From Pseudomonadota bacterium (GTDB taxonomy: Bacteria > Pseudomonadota > Gammaproteobacteria > Burkholderiales > Burkholderiaceae_C), in the NCBI GenBank assembly GCA_021808525.1, contig JAKBBK010000007.1:16335-80334 (forward strand): DNA of 64,000 nucleotides, in the 5' to 3' direction. Of the stretch, positions 16,227-25,225 are shown piece by piece. Made by a program: the position numbers and the translations under genes. The notes beneath the pieces are model-generated. The model did not search any database. It was not told the DNA's origin and saw only the letters and a list, made by a program, of their open reading frames with translations. The stretch's first letter is position 1; every line of letters begins with the position of its first letter.

Positions 16227-17488
16227 ACCCGGCCCGACGCCTGCTGGCGGTGGCCTATGGCGGCGGCCACGTGGCCATGCTGCTGCCCGTGCTGGGCGAG
16301 CTGCGGCGCAGGCATCCCCACTGGAACATCCAGTTCCTGGCGCTGACCACGGCCCGGCGCGCCGCCCGCGCGGCGGGCTGGGACAGCCTGGGCTACGAAT
16401 CGCTGCTGACACTGCTGGAGCCGCAGGAGCGCGAACAGGCGCTGCGCCTGGGCCGCGAGCTGCAAGCCGGCAACAGCCATCCCGACATCGCGCCTTCCGA
16501 GACCGTGGCCTACCTGGGGATCAACGCCTGGTCGCTGCGGCGCCAGCTGGGCGAGCAGGAGGCGGCGCGAGTGCTGGCCGAGCGCGGGCGCCACGGCTTC
16601 CACCCCCGCGAGTTCCTGGAACGGGTGTTGCGCGCGCTGCGCCCGGAGTTGCTGCTCACGACCAATTCGCCGCGCAGCGAGCAGGCGGCGCTGGAGGCCG
16701 CGCAGGCCCTGGGCATCCCCAGCCTGGCGCTGCTGGACCTGTTCGCCCAGCCCGGCGATCCCTTCGCGGCGCGGCGCCAGCGGCCGGACCGCGTGTGCGT
16801 GCTGGCCGACGCCGTGCGCGACAACCTGCTGGCCGCGGGCTGGGAGGCCGAGCGCATCGTGGTCACCGGCAACCCGGCCTTCGACGCCCTGCAGGAGCCG
16901 CGGCTGCACGAGCAGGCCGGCGCCCTGCGCCGGCGCTGGGCACAGCGCTGGGGGCGCGAACCCGGCCGGCTGGTGCTGGTGGCCACGCAGCCCGAGGCGC
17001 AGGCACATCCGGGCTCGCCGTGGCCGGCCGGGGATGCGCTGGCGCTGGCCATGGAGGCCAGTGCCCGGGCCTGGGTGGAACAGCGCCCCGAGGCCTCGCT
17101 GGTGGTGCGCCACCATCCGAACCACTGGCACCGGGCACGGCGCGCGCCGGACACGGCGCAGGTGCATTTCAGCGTTCCCGCGGACGAAGCCATCGAGCCC
17201 CTGGTGCTCGCGGCCGATGCCGTGGTGGTGCAGACCACCACCGTGGGCCTGCAGGCGGCCGTGGCCGCTCGCCCTGTGCTCTCGCTGCAATGCTCGCCCG
17301 GGGCCCTGCGCGGGCTGGACTACGCCAGCCTGGGCGTGGCGCGCGGGGTGGCCAGCCTGGAAGATCTGCCGCGCGCGCTGGACGAGACCCTGGCGAAGCC
17401 CCCTGGGCCCACCGCCTGGGCCCGACCGGCGGCCGCCGCGCCGGCGGTCGCCGACCAGGCCGAACGACTCCTGAACCCGGGATCATGA
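16223..17488 (+). CDS. glycosyltransferase, GT-B fold
   Basis: 421 residues with GT-B/2-epimerase-like architecture: an N-terminal Rossmann half starting LLAVAYGGGHVAMLLPVL, a central TGNPAFDAL hinge and a C-terminal half with VRHHPNHW and a DAVVVQTTTVGLQA segment near the donor site. It resembles CDP-glycerol- or sialyltransferase-like proteins of glycan loci. Position between the amidotransferase-like gene and the CMP-sugar synthetase suggests transfer of the nonulosonate or another sugar onto the lipid-linked chain. Donor and acceptor cannot be read from sequence. Confidence 0.65.
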   Translation: MNPARRLLAVAYGGGHVAMLLPVLGELRRRHPHWNIQFLALTTARRAARAAGWDSLGYESLLTLLEPQEREQALRLGRELQAGNSHPDIAPSETVAYLGINAWSLRRQLGEQEAARVLAERGRHGFHPREFLERVLRALRPELLLTTNSPRSEQAALEAAQALGIPSLALLDLFAQPGDPFAARRQRPDRVCVLADAVRDNLLAAGWEAERIVVTGNPAFDALQEPRLHEQAGALRRRWAQRWGREPGRLVLVATQPEAQAHPGSPWPAGDALALAMEASARAWVEQRPEASLVVRHHPNHWHRARRAPDTAQVHFSVPADEAIEPLVLAADAVVVQTTTVGLQAAVAARPVLSLQCSPGALRGLDYASLGVARGVASLEDLPRALDETLAKPPGPTAWARPAAAAPAVADQAERLLNPGS

Positions 17489-18192
17489 AGACCATCGCCA
17501 CCATCTGTGCCCGCGGCGGCAGCAAGGGCCTGCCCGGCAAGAACATCCGCCCGCTGCGCGGGCGCCCGCTGATCGTGCACAGCATCGCCTTCGCGCTGGA
17601 GCACCCGGCCATCGACGCGGTGTGCGTGTCCACCGACGACGAGCGCATCGCCCGGGTGGCGCGCGAGGCGGGCGCCGAGGTACCCTACCTGCGCCCTCCG
17701 GAGCTGGCGCGCGACGACAGCCCCAAGCTTCCGGTGATCGAGCATCTGCTGCAATTCCTGCAGCGCGAACAGGGCCGTGCCTACGACCGCGTGGTCGACC
17801 TGCAGCCCACCTCCCCGCTGCGCATCCCGCAGGACCTCGACGCCTGCCTGCGGCGCGCCGAGGAGCCCGACCAGCCCGGCCTGGTACTCACCGCCTACGA
17901 CAGCGGCTTCAACCCGTATTTCAACCTGGTCGAGCTGCAGGGCGACGGCAGCGTGCTGGTGAGCAAGGGCGGCGGGCTGGCCACGCGCCAGGCGGCGCCA
18001 CCGGTGTGGGCCCTCAACGGTTCCATCTACGTGTGGCGCCGCGCCGCGTTGTCGCAGGCGGCACGCGAGGGCATGTGGAGCGTGCGCGTGGCCGCCCATA
18101 TCATGCCCGCATCGCGCTCGGTGGACATCGATACCGCCGAGGATTTCGCGGCGGCCGAACGCGCCGTACCCGAAGGATCCCCCTCACCATGA
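17485..18192 (+). CDS. CMP-nonulosonate cytidylyltransferase (LegF/NeuA type)
   Basis: 235 residues with the cytidylyltransferase signature ARGGSKGLPGKN at the N-terminus, VCVSTDDERIA, and QPTSPLR for CTP and sugar binding, and DIDTAEDF near the C-terminus. It activates the nonulosonic acid with CTP to its CMP-sugar. Given the neighbouring LegG/LegI and Pgl-type genes the expected substrate is legionaminic acid or an isomer rather than plain sialic acid. Overlaps both neighbours by 4 bp. Confidence 0.88.
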   Translation: MKTIATICARGGSKGLPGKNIRPLRGRPLIVHSIAFALEHPAIDAVCVSTDDERIARVAREAGAEVPYLRPPELARDDSPKLPVIEHLLQFLQREQGRAYDRVVDLQPTSPLRIPQDLDACLRRAEEPDQPGLVLTAYDSGFNPYFNLVELQGDGSVLVSKGGGLATRQAAPPVWALNGSIYVWRRAALSQAAREGMWSVRVAAHIMPASRSVDIDTAEDFAAAERAVPEGSPSP

Positions 18193-19289
18193 ACCGGCCC
18201 CATGTGTTCGTCATCGCGGAGGCCGGGGTCAACCACAACGGCCGCCTGGACCTGGCGCTGGGCCTGGTGGACGCCGCGGCCGCGGCGGGCGCCGACGCGG
18301 TCAAGTTCCAGACCTTTCGCGCCGAGGACCTGGCCACCCCCGGGGCCGCCACGGCCAGCTACCAGAAGCAGCAGACGGGCCACGACGATCAGCTGGCGAT
18401 GCTGCGCGCGCTGGAGCTGAGCCACGAGCAGTTCCAGGCCGTCGCGGCGCGCTGCCGGGAGCGCGGCATCGAGTTCATGTCCACGCCGTTTTCGGAGCAG
18501 GCGGTGGACCAGCTGGTCGAGCTCGGCGTGCGCCGGCTCAAGCTGCCTTCGGGAGAGATCACCAACCGCCCGCTGCTGCGCAAGGCGGCGCAGGCGCGCC
18601 TGCCCCTGCTGATGTCCACGGGCATGGCCACGCTGGACGAGGTGCGCGAGGCGGTGGAGTGGGTGCGCGAGGTCTGGCTGCGCGGCAGCGCCCCGCGCCC
18701 CGCGCAACCGTTAGCCGCGCCGCTGGTGCTGCTGCATTGCACGTCGGCCTACCCGGCCCCCGACGAGGCGCTGAACCTGCTGGCGCTGCGCCAGCTGGGC
18801 CAGGTCTGCGGCATGCCGGTGGGCTATTCGGACCACAGCCTGGGCAACACCGCGGCGCTGGCCTCGGTGGCCCTGGGGGCCGTGGTGATCGAGAAGCACA
18901 TCACGCTGGACCGCCGGCTGCCCGGCCCCGACCATGCCGCCTCCAGCGAGGCCGCCGAGTTCGCCGCCCTGGTGCGCGACATACGGCGCCTGCAGGACAT
19001 GCTGGGCGACGGCATCAAGGCCCCGCGGGAGCAGGAGATGGACGTGCGCCAGGTGGCGCGGCGCAGCGTGGTGCTGGCCTGCGCGCTGCGCGCGGGCAGT
19101 GAACTCGCGCTCGAGCACCTGCAGCTGCGGCGTCCGGGCCACGGCATCGCCCCGCGCGAACTCGACGCGCTGATCGGGCGCCGCCTGCGCCGCGACGTCG
19201 CCGCCGGGCAACTGCTGGCCTGGGACGACCTGCACGCCGTGCGCGAGGACCCGGACGGCGCGGACGACGATGTCGACGACCATGCCTGA
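18189..19289 (+). CDS. nonulosonic acid synthase (LegI/NeuB type)
   Basis: 366 residues. TIM-barrel NeuB domain with IAEAGVNHNG, GADAVKFQTF, MSTPFSEQAVD, MSTGMATL and EKHITLDR, then a C-terminal antifreeze-like SAF domain (ARRSVVLACALRAG to AWDDL) that closes the active site of the partner subunit. It condenses phosphoenolpyruvate with a 6-deoxy-diacetamido mannose sugar (or ManNAc) to form the nine-carbon acid. It sits in an unbroken run of overlapping genes. Confidence 0.92.
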   Translation: MNRPHVFVIAEAGVNHNGRLDLALGLVDAAAAAGADAVKFQTFRAEDLATPGAATASYQKQQTGHDDQLAMLRALELSHEQFQAVAARCRERGIEFMSTPFSEQAVDQLVELGVRRLKLPSGEITNRPLLRKAAQARLPLLMSTGMATLDEVREAVEWVREVWLRGSAPRPAQPLAAPLVLLHCTSAYPAPDEALNLLALRQLGQVCGMPVGYSDHSLGNTAALASVALGAVVIEKHITLDRRLPGPDHAASSEAAEFAALVRDIRRLQDMLGDGIKAPREQEMDVRQVARRSVVLACALRAGSELALEHLQLRRPGHGIAPRELDALIGRRLRRDVAAGQLLAWDDLHAVREDPDGADDDVDDHA

Positions 19290-20427
19290 GCCCCGGCGCA
19301 TCCTCTACCTCAGCGGCACCCGTGCCGACTTCGGGTTGATGCGAGCCTGCCTGCGGCGCATCGCGGCGCACCCGCGCCTGCGTCTGCGCCTGGCGGTGAC
19401 GGGCATGCACCTGTGCCCCGAGTTCGGGCACACGGTGGACGAAATCGAATCCAGCGGCCTGCCCATCGCCGCGCGCATCGCGACCGACGTCGCAGCGCGC
19501 GACGGCGCGGGCATGGCGCGCGCGGTGGCGCAGACCCTGCTGGGCGTGACGGCGGAACTGCAGCGCGAACCCTGCGACGCCCTGCTGCTGCTGGGCGACC
19601 GCGGGGAGATGCTGGCCGGTGCCACGGCCGCGCTGCATTTGGGGGTTCCCGTGGTGCACCTGCACGGGGGCGAGCGCTCGGGCACCGTGGACGAGCCGAT
19701 GCGCCACGCCATCTCCAAGCTGGCGACCTACCATTTCGCGGCCACGGCCGAATCGCGCGAGCGCCTGCTCGCCATGGGCGAGCCCCCCGAGCGGGTGTTC
19801 GTGGTGGGCGCCCCGGGGCTGGACGACATCGCCCGGCACGCGCTCGCTCCCCGCGAGCAGACCCTGCGGGCACTGGGCATCGACCCGGCGCGGGAATTCG
19901 TGCTGGTGGTGTTCCACCCGGTGGTGCAACAGGCCTCCCAGGCCGGGGAGCAGACCCGCGAGCTGCTCGCCGGCCTGCGCGCGGCCGGGGGCGGGCGGGA
20001 TTTCGAGGTACTCTGGCTGGCTCCGAACGCGGATGCCGGCTCGGCGCATATCGAGGCCGCGCTGCGGGCTCCCGGGCCGGGCTGGCACCGCATCACCCAT
20101 CTGCCGCGGGCCCGGTACCTGGACGCGCTGGCCCACGCCCGGGCGCTGGCGGGCAATTCCTCCTCGGGCATCATCGAGGCGGCGAGTTTCGGCACGCCGG
20201 TGCTGGACGTGGGGCTGCGCCAGCACCTGCGCGAACGCAACCCCGGGGTCCTGCACGCGCGGGCGCGGGCCGCGGACATCGCCGAGGCGCTGGCGCACCT
20301 GCTCCGCGCGCCGCGCCCCTCCGCGCATAATGTCTACGGCGACGGCCATGCCGGCGAGCGCATCGCGCGACTGCTCGCCGACATCGATCTGCACCCGGGC
20401 CTGTTGAACAAGACCCTGGCCTACTGA
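19270..20427 (+). CDS. hydrolysing UDP-sugar 2-epimerase (LegG/NeuC type)
   Basis: 385 residues of the NeuC/LegG family: LSGTRADFGLM at the N-terminus, LLLLGDRGEML and HLHGGERSGTVDE in the catalytic domain, and GNSSSGIIEA binding UDP near the C-terminus. It removes UDP from and epimerises UDP-GlcNAc or UDP-diacetylbacillosamine, giving the hexose used by the synthase. With PglF/PglE/PglD genes adjacent, the diacetylbacillosamine route (LegG) is favoured. The start at 19270 overlaps the synthase gene by 20 bp; ATG 19282 is an alternative. Confidence 0.88.
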   Translation: MSTTMPEPRRILYLSGTRADFGLMRACLRRIAAHPRLRLRLAVTGMHLCPEFGHTVDEIESSGLPIAARIATDVAARDGAGMARAVAQTLLGVTAELQREPCDALLLLGDRGEMLAGATAALHLGVPVVHLHGGERSGTVDEPMRHAISKLATYHFAATAESRERLLAMGEPPERVFVVGAPGLDDIARHALAPREQTLRALGIDPAREFVLVVFHPVVQQASQAGEQTRELLAGLRAAGGGRDFEVLWLAPNADAGSAHIEAALRAPGPGWHRITHLPRARYLDALAHARALAGNSSSGIIEAASFGTPVLDVGLRQHLRERNPGVLHARARAADIAEALAHLLRAPRPSAHNVYGDGHAGERIARLLADIDLHPGLLNKTLAY

Positions 20428-20435
20428 AACCCGCC

Positions 20436-21131
20436 GTGACCGCCTCCTTCCCTTCCCTCCGCGCCCCCGCCGCCGCGCCGGGCGACGCGCCGGTGCTGGT
20501 GGTGTTCGGCGCCGGCGGCCACGGCCGCGTGGCCGCCGATGCCGCGCTGGCCAGCAGGGCCTGGAGCGCGGTGCTGGCCTGCGACCGGCGCGAGCAACTG
20601 TGGGGCAGCGAGCTGCTGCCCGGCCTGCGGGTGCTGGCTCCGGGCGCCTTGCGTGAACTGCCGCGCCCCTGGGGTCTGCATGTGGCCATCGGGGACAACG
20701 CCTCGCGTCGGCGCGAGGCACGCTCGCTGCTGCTCGACGAGGCGCGCGCGGCCTTCCTGGCCAGCGTGGTGCACCCGCTGGCCGCGCTGTCGCCCAGCGC
20801 CCAGCTCGGGCCGGGCTGCCTGCTGGCCGCGCATTGCGTGGTCGGCCCGCTGGCGCTGCTGGGTGAAGGGGTGATCGTCAACCACACGGCGGTGGTGGAC
20901 CACGACTGCACGGTGGGGGCCTGGGCCCACGTGGCGCCGGGTGCGCGCCTGGGCGGCGCGGCGCGCGTGGGCGCCGGCGCGCTGCTGGGCTCGGGCTGCA
21001 GCCTGCTGCCCGGCTTGCGCGTGGGCGACAACAGCGTGCTGGGCGCCGGCGCGGTGGCCCTGCGGGACCTTCCCGACTCCGAGCGCTGGGCCGGCGTTCC
21101 GGCGCGGCCCTTGCATCGCGCCCCCGTCTGA
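20436..21131 (+). CDS. PglD/NeuD-type sugar O/N-acetyltransferase
   Basis: 231 residues from a GTG start. An N-terminal Rossmann-like sugar-nucleotide site (VVFGAGGHGRVAADA) precedes a left-handed beta-helix of hexapeptide repeats; NHTAVVDHDC contains the catalytic His seen in PglD. It should acetylate the 4-amino group of UDP-4-amino-4,6-dideoxy-GlcNAc from acetyl-CoA, yielding UDP-diacetylbacillosamine. It sits directly before the matching aminotransferase. Confidence 0.85.
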   Translation: MTASFPSLRAPAAAPGDAPVLVVFGAGGHGRVAADAALASRAWSAVLACDRREQLWGSELLPGLRVLAPGALRELPRPWGLHVAIGDNASRRREARSLLLDEARAAFLASVVHPLAALSPSAQLGPGCLLAAHCVVGPLALLGEGVIVNHTAVVDHDCTVGAWAHVAPGARLGGAARVGAGALLGSGCSLLPGLRVGDNSVLGAGAVALRDLPDSERWAGVPARPLHRAPV

Positions 21132-21158
21132 AACCTCCGTGCCCTCCTCCTTCCGGCC

Positions 21159-22658
21159 ATGAGTCCCCAACGTTTCGAATCCCTGCTGGTCGCGCCCGAC
21201 ACCTCGCTGCTGCAGGCCATGTCGCGCCTGGACGCCACCGCCCAGGGCGTGCTGCTGGTGGTCGACGCCTCGCGGCGCCTGTTGCGCACCATCACCGACG
21301 GCGACCTGCGCCGGGCCACGCTGGCCGGGGCCTCGCCGCGGGCGGCGCTGGGCTCGCTGCCCGGCGGGCCGGCGCAGACCGTGGGGCTCGGCGCCTCCAT
21401 GCACGACGTGCTGCAGCTCATGGACGCGCGGCGCATCGACCACGTTCCGGTACTCGACGACGACGGGCGGGTGGTGGACCTGGTCACTCGGCGCGAACTC
21501 TCGCGACGCACCTACCTGTCGGCGCCGCACCTGGGGGACGACGAGGCCTCGCTGGTGCGCGAGGCCTTCGAATCCAACTGGATCGCGCCGCTGGGCCCGC
21601 ATGTGGACGCCTTCGAGCGCGAGCTGGCCGACTACGTCGGCGTGGGCCACGCGGCGGCCACCAGCTCCGGCACCGCGGCATTGCACCTGGGCCTGCGCCT
21701 GCTCGGCGTGGGTCCCGGCGACGCGGTGCTGTGTTCCAGCCTGACCTTCGTGGCCAGCGCCAATCCCATTCGCCAGCTCGGTGCGGTCCCGGTGTTCGTC
21801 GACTCCGAGCCCGAGGGCTGGAGCATGTCGCCCGAGGCCTTGCGCACGGCGCTGTCGCAGCTCGGGGCCGAAGGCCTGCGGCCCAAGGCCGCGGTGGTGG
21901 TGAACCTGTACGGCCAGAGCGCGCGCATGGACGAGTTGATTCCGCTGCTCGACGAGGCCGGCGTGCCCATGCTGGAGGATGCCGCGGAGTCGCTGGGAGC
22001 GACCCTGGGCGGGCGCGCCAGTGGCAGTTTCGGGCGCCTGGCGCTGTTCTCCTTCAACGGCAACAAGATCATCACCACCTCCGGCGGCGGCATGCTGGTG
22101 GGCGAGGACCCGGGCCTGATCGCGCATGCGCGCAAGCTGTCGACCCAGGCCCGCGAGCCGGCGCGGCACTACGAACACGTGGAGGACGGCTACAACTACC
22201 GGCTCAGCAACGTGCTGGCGGGCATCGGCCGCGGCCAGCTGCGCGTGCTCGACCAGCGCGTGCGCCGGCGCCGCGAGATCTTCGCGTTCTACGCGCGCGA
22301 ACTCGCCGCCGTCCAGGGGCTGCGCTGGATGGTCGAGCCGCAAGGCCACGTGGGCACGCGCTGGCTGTCGGCCTTCACGCTGGACCTGCCCGAGGCCTCG
22401 CGGCGCCGCGACGCGCTGCTCGATTTCCTCGAGCGCCACAACGTCGAGGCGCGCCCGGTGTGGAAGCCCATGCACCTGCAGCCGCTGTACGCCGGCAGCC
22501 GCTACTTCCCGCATGCGCCGGGCGAGGACGTATCGCGGGCCCTGTTCGAGGGCGGCGTGTGCCTGCCCTCGGGCTCCAACATGGACGATACGCAACTGGC
22601 CCATGTGTGCGAGCTGCTGCTGCGCGGCCTGCAACTCGTCGCCGGTGGCTCGCGATGA
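21159..22658 (+). CDS. CBS-domain pair fused to DegT/PglE-type sugar aminotransferase
   Basis: 499 residues. Residues 1-115 are two CBS motifs (VLLVVDASRRLLRTITDGDLRR and HVPVLDDDGRVVDLVTRREL in outline), then a DegT/DnrJ/EryC1 aminotransferase from about residue 120, with SSGTAALH, LEDAAESLG and the PLP lysine at about K303 in FSFNGNK. The enzyme would add the 4-amino group to the UDP-4-keto-6-deoxy sugar made by PglF, using glutamate. CBS pairs bind adenosine nucleotides, so the fusion suggests allosteric control. In related loci the CBS pair is more often attached to the sugar-nucleotidyltransferase PtmE; attachment to the aminotransferase is unusual. Confidence 0.88.
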   Translation: MSPQRFESLLVAPDTSLLQAMSRLDATAQGVLLVVDASRRLLRTITDGDLRRATLAGASPRAALGSLPGGPAQTVGLGASMHDVLQLMDARRIDHVPVLDDDGRVVDLVTRRELSRRTYLSAPHLGDDEASLVREAFESNWIAPLGPHVDAFERELADYVGVGHAAATSSGTAALHLGLRLLGVGPGDAVLCSSLTFVASANPIRQLGAVPVFVDSEPEGWSMSPEALRTALSQLGAEGLRPKAAVVVNLYGQSARMDELIPLLDEAGVPMLEDAAESLGATLGGRASGSFGRLALFSFNGNKIITTSGGGMLVGEDPGLIAHARKLSTQAREPARHYEHVEDGYNYRLSNVLAGIGRGQLRVLDQRVRRRREIFAFYARELAAVQGLRWMVEPQGHVGTRWLSAFTLDLPEASRRRDALLDFLERHNVEARPVWKPMHLQPLYAGSRYFPHAPGEDVSRALFEGGVCLPSGSNMDDTQLAHVCELLLRGLQLVAGGSR

Positions 22659-24520
22659 GCCGGCTGGGGGATGCCTGGCGTCGCACCGGGGCGGCGGCCG
22701 TGCTGGACGCGGAACTGGTCGCGCTGGCCTGGGTCGCGGCCTTCGTGTTCCGGTTCAGCCTGCTGCGCAACAACGCGCCGGCCAATGTCATGCACATCGT
22801 GGCCGTCACGCTGCCCATGGCGGTGCTGGCCTGGGGCGCGGCGCTGGGATGGTTCGGCATCTACCGCAGCGCCTGGCGCCACGCCAGCCTGCCCGACGTA
22901 TGGCGCCTGGTGCGCGCCTGCGCGGTGGCCGCGCTGGCGCTGGCGGCTCTGCTGCTGGTCATCCGCGTGCCCAATTTCCCGCGCTCCATCGTGCTCATCC
23001 ATCCGCTGCTGGCGGGCGGCGCGCTGCTGGCGCTGCGCCTGGCGCAGCGCCAGCTCGCCGAGCGCAGCCACCGCGGCGCTCCGGGAGAGGCCAGGCCGCT
23101 GCTGCTGCTGGGCAGCGTGGACGACGCGGCGCCCGCCTTGCAAAGCCTGCGCGCCACGCGCCTGTGGCGGGCGGTGGCGGTGTACAGCCCGCTGGAGGCG
23201 GAAGCCGGCGCGCGCCTGCAGGACATTCCCGTGCTCGGCCCGCCGCGCGCGCTGGCCGAGGTGGCGCGCGAATTCGGCGCCCAGCATGCGCTGGTGGCGG
23301 GCAGCGCCGGCTCGGCCACGCGCCGGCTGCTGCTCGAAAAGGCCAGTGGAGCCCGCCTGGCGCTGCTCACGCTGCCGCGCGCCGACGACTGGCTGCAGCA
23401 GGGCGCGGCCTCGGCGGTGCCGCGCAACCTGGAGCTCGATGACCTGCTGGGTCGCGCCGCGGTGCAGCTCGACGTGCGCGGCCTGTCGGACCTGCTGGCC
23501 GGCCAATGCGTGCTGGTGACCGGCGCGGGCGGCTCCATCGGTTCGGAACTGTGCCGCCAGATCGCGCGCTTCGGGGTCGGCCGGCTGGTGTGCCTGGACA
23601 TGTCCGAGTTCGCCATCTACCAGCTCGAGCAGGAGCTGCGCGCGCGCCACCCGGACATGCCGGCCGTGTTCCTCACCGCCAACGTGCGCGACGCCACGCG
23701 CCTGCGCGTGCTGTTCGAGCGCCAGCGCCCGGCCGTGGTGTTCCACGCCGCGGCCTACAAGCATGTGCCGCTGATGGAGCAGGACAACGCGATCGAGGCG
23801 CTGCGCACCAATGTGCTGGGCACCATCCACTCGGCGCGCGCCGCCGCGCTCAGCGGGGCGCGGCGCTTCGTGCTCGTGTCCACCGACAAGGCGGTGAACC
23901 CGACCAATGTGATGGGCGCCAGCAAGCGCCTGGCCGAGCGCGCGCTGCAGGTGCTGGCGCACGAGCATCCCGGCACGCGCATGGTGGCGGTGCGATTCGG
24001 CAATGTGCTGGGCTCCAGCGGCAGCGTGGTGCCGCGCTTCGCGCAGCAGATCGCCGCCGGCGGTCCGGTCACGGTCACCCACCCGGACATCGTGCGCTAT
24101 TTCATGACCATCCCCGAGGCCGCGCAGCTGGTGCTGCAGGCCGCGCTGATGGGCGACAGCGGCCAGATCTACGTGCTCGACATGGGCGAGCCGGTGCGCA
24201 TCGTCGAGCTGGCTCGGCTGATGATCCGGCTGTCCGGGCGCGACGAGGACGAAATCCCCGTGGTGTTCACGGGACTTCGTCCGGGCGAGAAACTGTACGA
24301 GGAACTGCTGGCCGACGACGAGACCACGCTGCCCACGCCGCACCCGAAGCTGCGCGTGGCGCGCCACAGCGACGTAGAGGGGCCGCGCGTGGACCTCGAG
24401 GAACTGCAACGGCGCATCGCCATCGGCGGCGAGGAGCCCGAAGCCGCGGCGGTGAAGCAGCTGCTGGCGTCCCTGGTGCCGGAATACCGACCGCAACTTG
24501 CTCCGGAGGGCAATGCATGA
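22655..24520 (+). CDS. membrane UDP-GlcNAc 4,6-dehydratase (PglF/CapD family)
   Basis: 621 residues. Four N-terminal membrane helices (about residues 15-140), a CoA-binding-like Rossmann domain, then the SDR catalytic domain with VLVTGAGGSIGSEL, YKHVPLME, STDKAVNPTNVMGASK (the modified Ser-x-x-Lys style site of PglF/WbpM) and RFGNVLGSSGSVVP. It converts UDP-GlcNAc to UDP-4-keto-6-deoxy-GlcNAc, the first step of the diacetylbacillosamine/legionaminate pathway. Starts with an ATGA overlap to the aminotransferase and ends in another with lolD. Confidence 0.92.
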   Translation: MSRLGDAWRRTGAAAVLDAELVALAWVAAFVFRFSLLRNNAPANVMHIVAVTLPMAVLAWGAALGWFGIYRSAWRHASLPDVWRLVRACAVAALALAALLLVIRVPNFPRSIVLIHPLLAGGALLALRLAQRQLAERSHRGAPGEARPLLLLGSVDDAAPALQSLRATRLWRAVAVYSPLEAEAGARLQDIPVLGPPRALAEVAREFGAQHALVAGSAGSATRRLLLEKASGARLALLTLPRADDWLQQGAASAVPRNLELDDLLGRAAVQLDVRGLSDLLAGQCVLVTGAGGSIGSELCRQIARFGVGRLVCLDMSEFAIYQLEQELRARHPDMPAVFLTANVRDATRLRVLFERQRPAVVFHAAAYKHVPLMEQDNAIEALRTNVLGTIHSARAAALSGARRFVLVSTDKAVNPTNVMGASKRLAERALQVLAHEHPGTRMVAVRFGNVLGSSGSVVPRFAQQIAAGGPVTVTHPDIVRYFMTIPEAAQLVLQAALMGDSGQIYVLDMGEPVRIVELARLMIRLSGRDEDEIPVVFTGLRPGEKLYEELLADDETTLPTPHPKLRVARHSDVEGPRVDLEELQRRIAIGGEEPEAAAVKQLLASLVPEYRPQLAPEGNA

Positions 24521-25215
24521 ATGGCAGCGCGCAATACGTGCTGGAGGCGCGCGACGTGCGCAAGCGCTACGCCGGCGGACCGCAGACCGTGGAAGTGCTG
24601 GCCGGCGCCTCGCTGCGCCTGCAGGCGGGCCAGTCGCTGGCCATCACGGGGGCCTCGGGCTCCGGCAAGAGCACCCTGCTGCACCTGCTGGGCGGACTCG
24701 ACCTGGCGGACGCCGGACACATCGAGGTCTGCGGCGCGAGCTGGGCCGGCATGTCGCCGGCGCAGCAGGGCCAGTGGCGCAACCGGCATGTCGGATTCGT
24801 GTACCAGTTCCACCACCTGCTGCCCGAGTTCAGCGCCCTGGACAACGTGATGATGCCCCTGCGCATTCGCCGCGTCGCGGCCGCGCAGGCGCAGCAGCGG
24901 GCGAGCGCGCTGCTGGAGCAGGTGGGCCTGGCCTCGCGCCTGCGCCACCGCCCGGCCGAGCTCTCCGGGGGCGAGCGCCAGCGCGTGGCCCTGGCGCGCG
25001 CGCTGGTCACCCAGCCGGCGCTGCTGCTGGCCGACGAGCCGACCGGCAACCTCGATGCCGAGTCCGCCGACGTGGTGTTCCGCCTGATCGAGACCATGGC
25101 GCGCGAGCATGGCAGCGCGATGGTGCTGGTCACGCACGACGCGGCCCTGGCCGCGCGCTGCGGCCGCGCGCTGCACCTGCAGCACGGCATGCTGCACGAG
25201 GCCACGCAGGCCTGA
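24517..25215 (+). CDS. lolD: lipoprotein-releasing ABC transporter ATP-binding protein LolD
   Basis: 232 residues of an MacB/LolD-type ATPase: Walker A GASGSGKST, Q-loop VYQFHHLLPEFSALDNVMMP (LolD-like), signature LSGGERQR and Walker B LLLADEPTGNLD. LolD drives LolCE to release lipoproteins to LolA. The expected partner lolC or lolE is not beside it: pglF precedes it with a 4-bp overlap and a convergent gene follows. It may work with a LolC/E encoded elsewhere, or serve another ABC permease. Confidence 0.85.
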   Translation: MNGSAQYVLEARDVRKRYAGGPQTVEVLAGASLRLQAGQSLAITGASGSGKSTLLHLLGGLDLADAGHIEVCGASWAGMSPAQQGQWRNRHVGFVYQFHHLLPEFSALDNVMMPLRIRRVAAAQAQQRASALLEQVGLASRLRHRPAELSGGERQRVALARALVTQPALLLADEPTGNLDAESADVVFRLIETMAREHGSAMVLVTHDAALAARCGRALHLQHGMLHEATQA

Positions 25216-25225
25216 TCAGGCCCGA

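Noticed and set aside
17485-20427. Sialic acid (Neu5Ac) synthesis genes neuA, neuB and neuC
   Set aside because: Family motifs alone cannot separate Neu from Leg, but the adjoining PglF, PglE and PglD homologues favour the legionaminic route, so neu symbols were not used.
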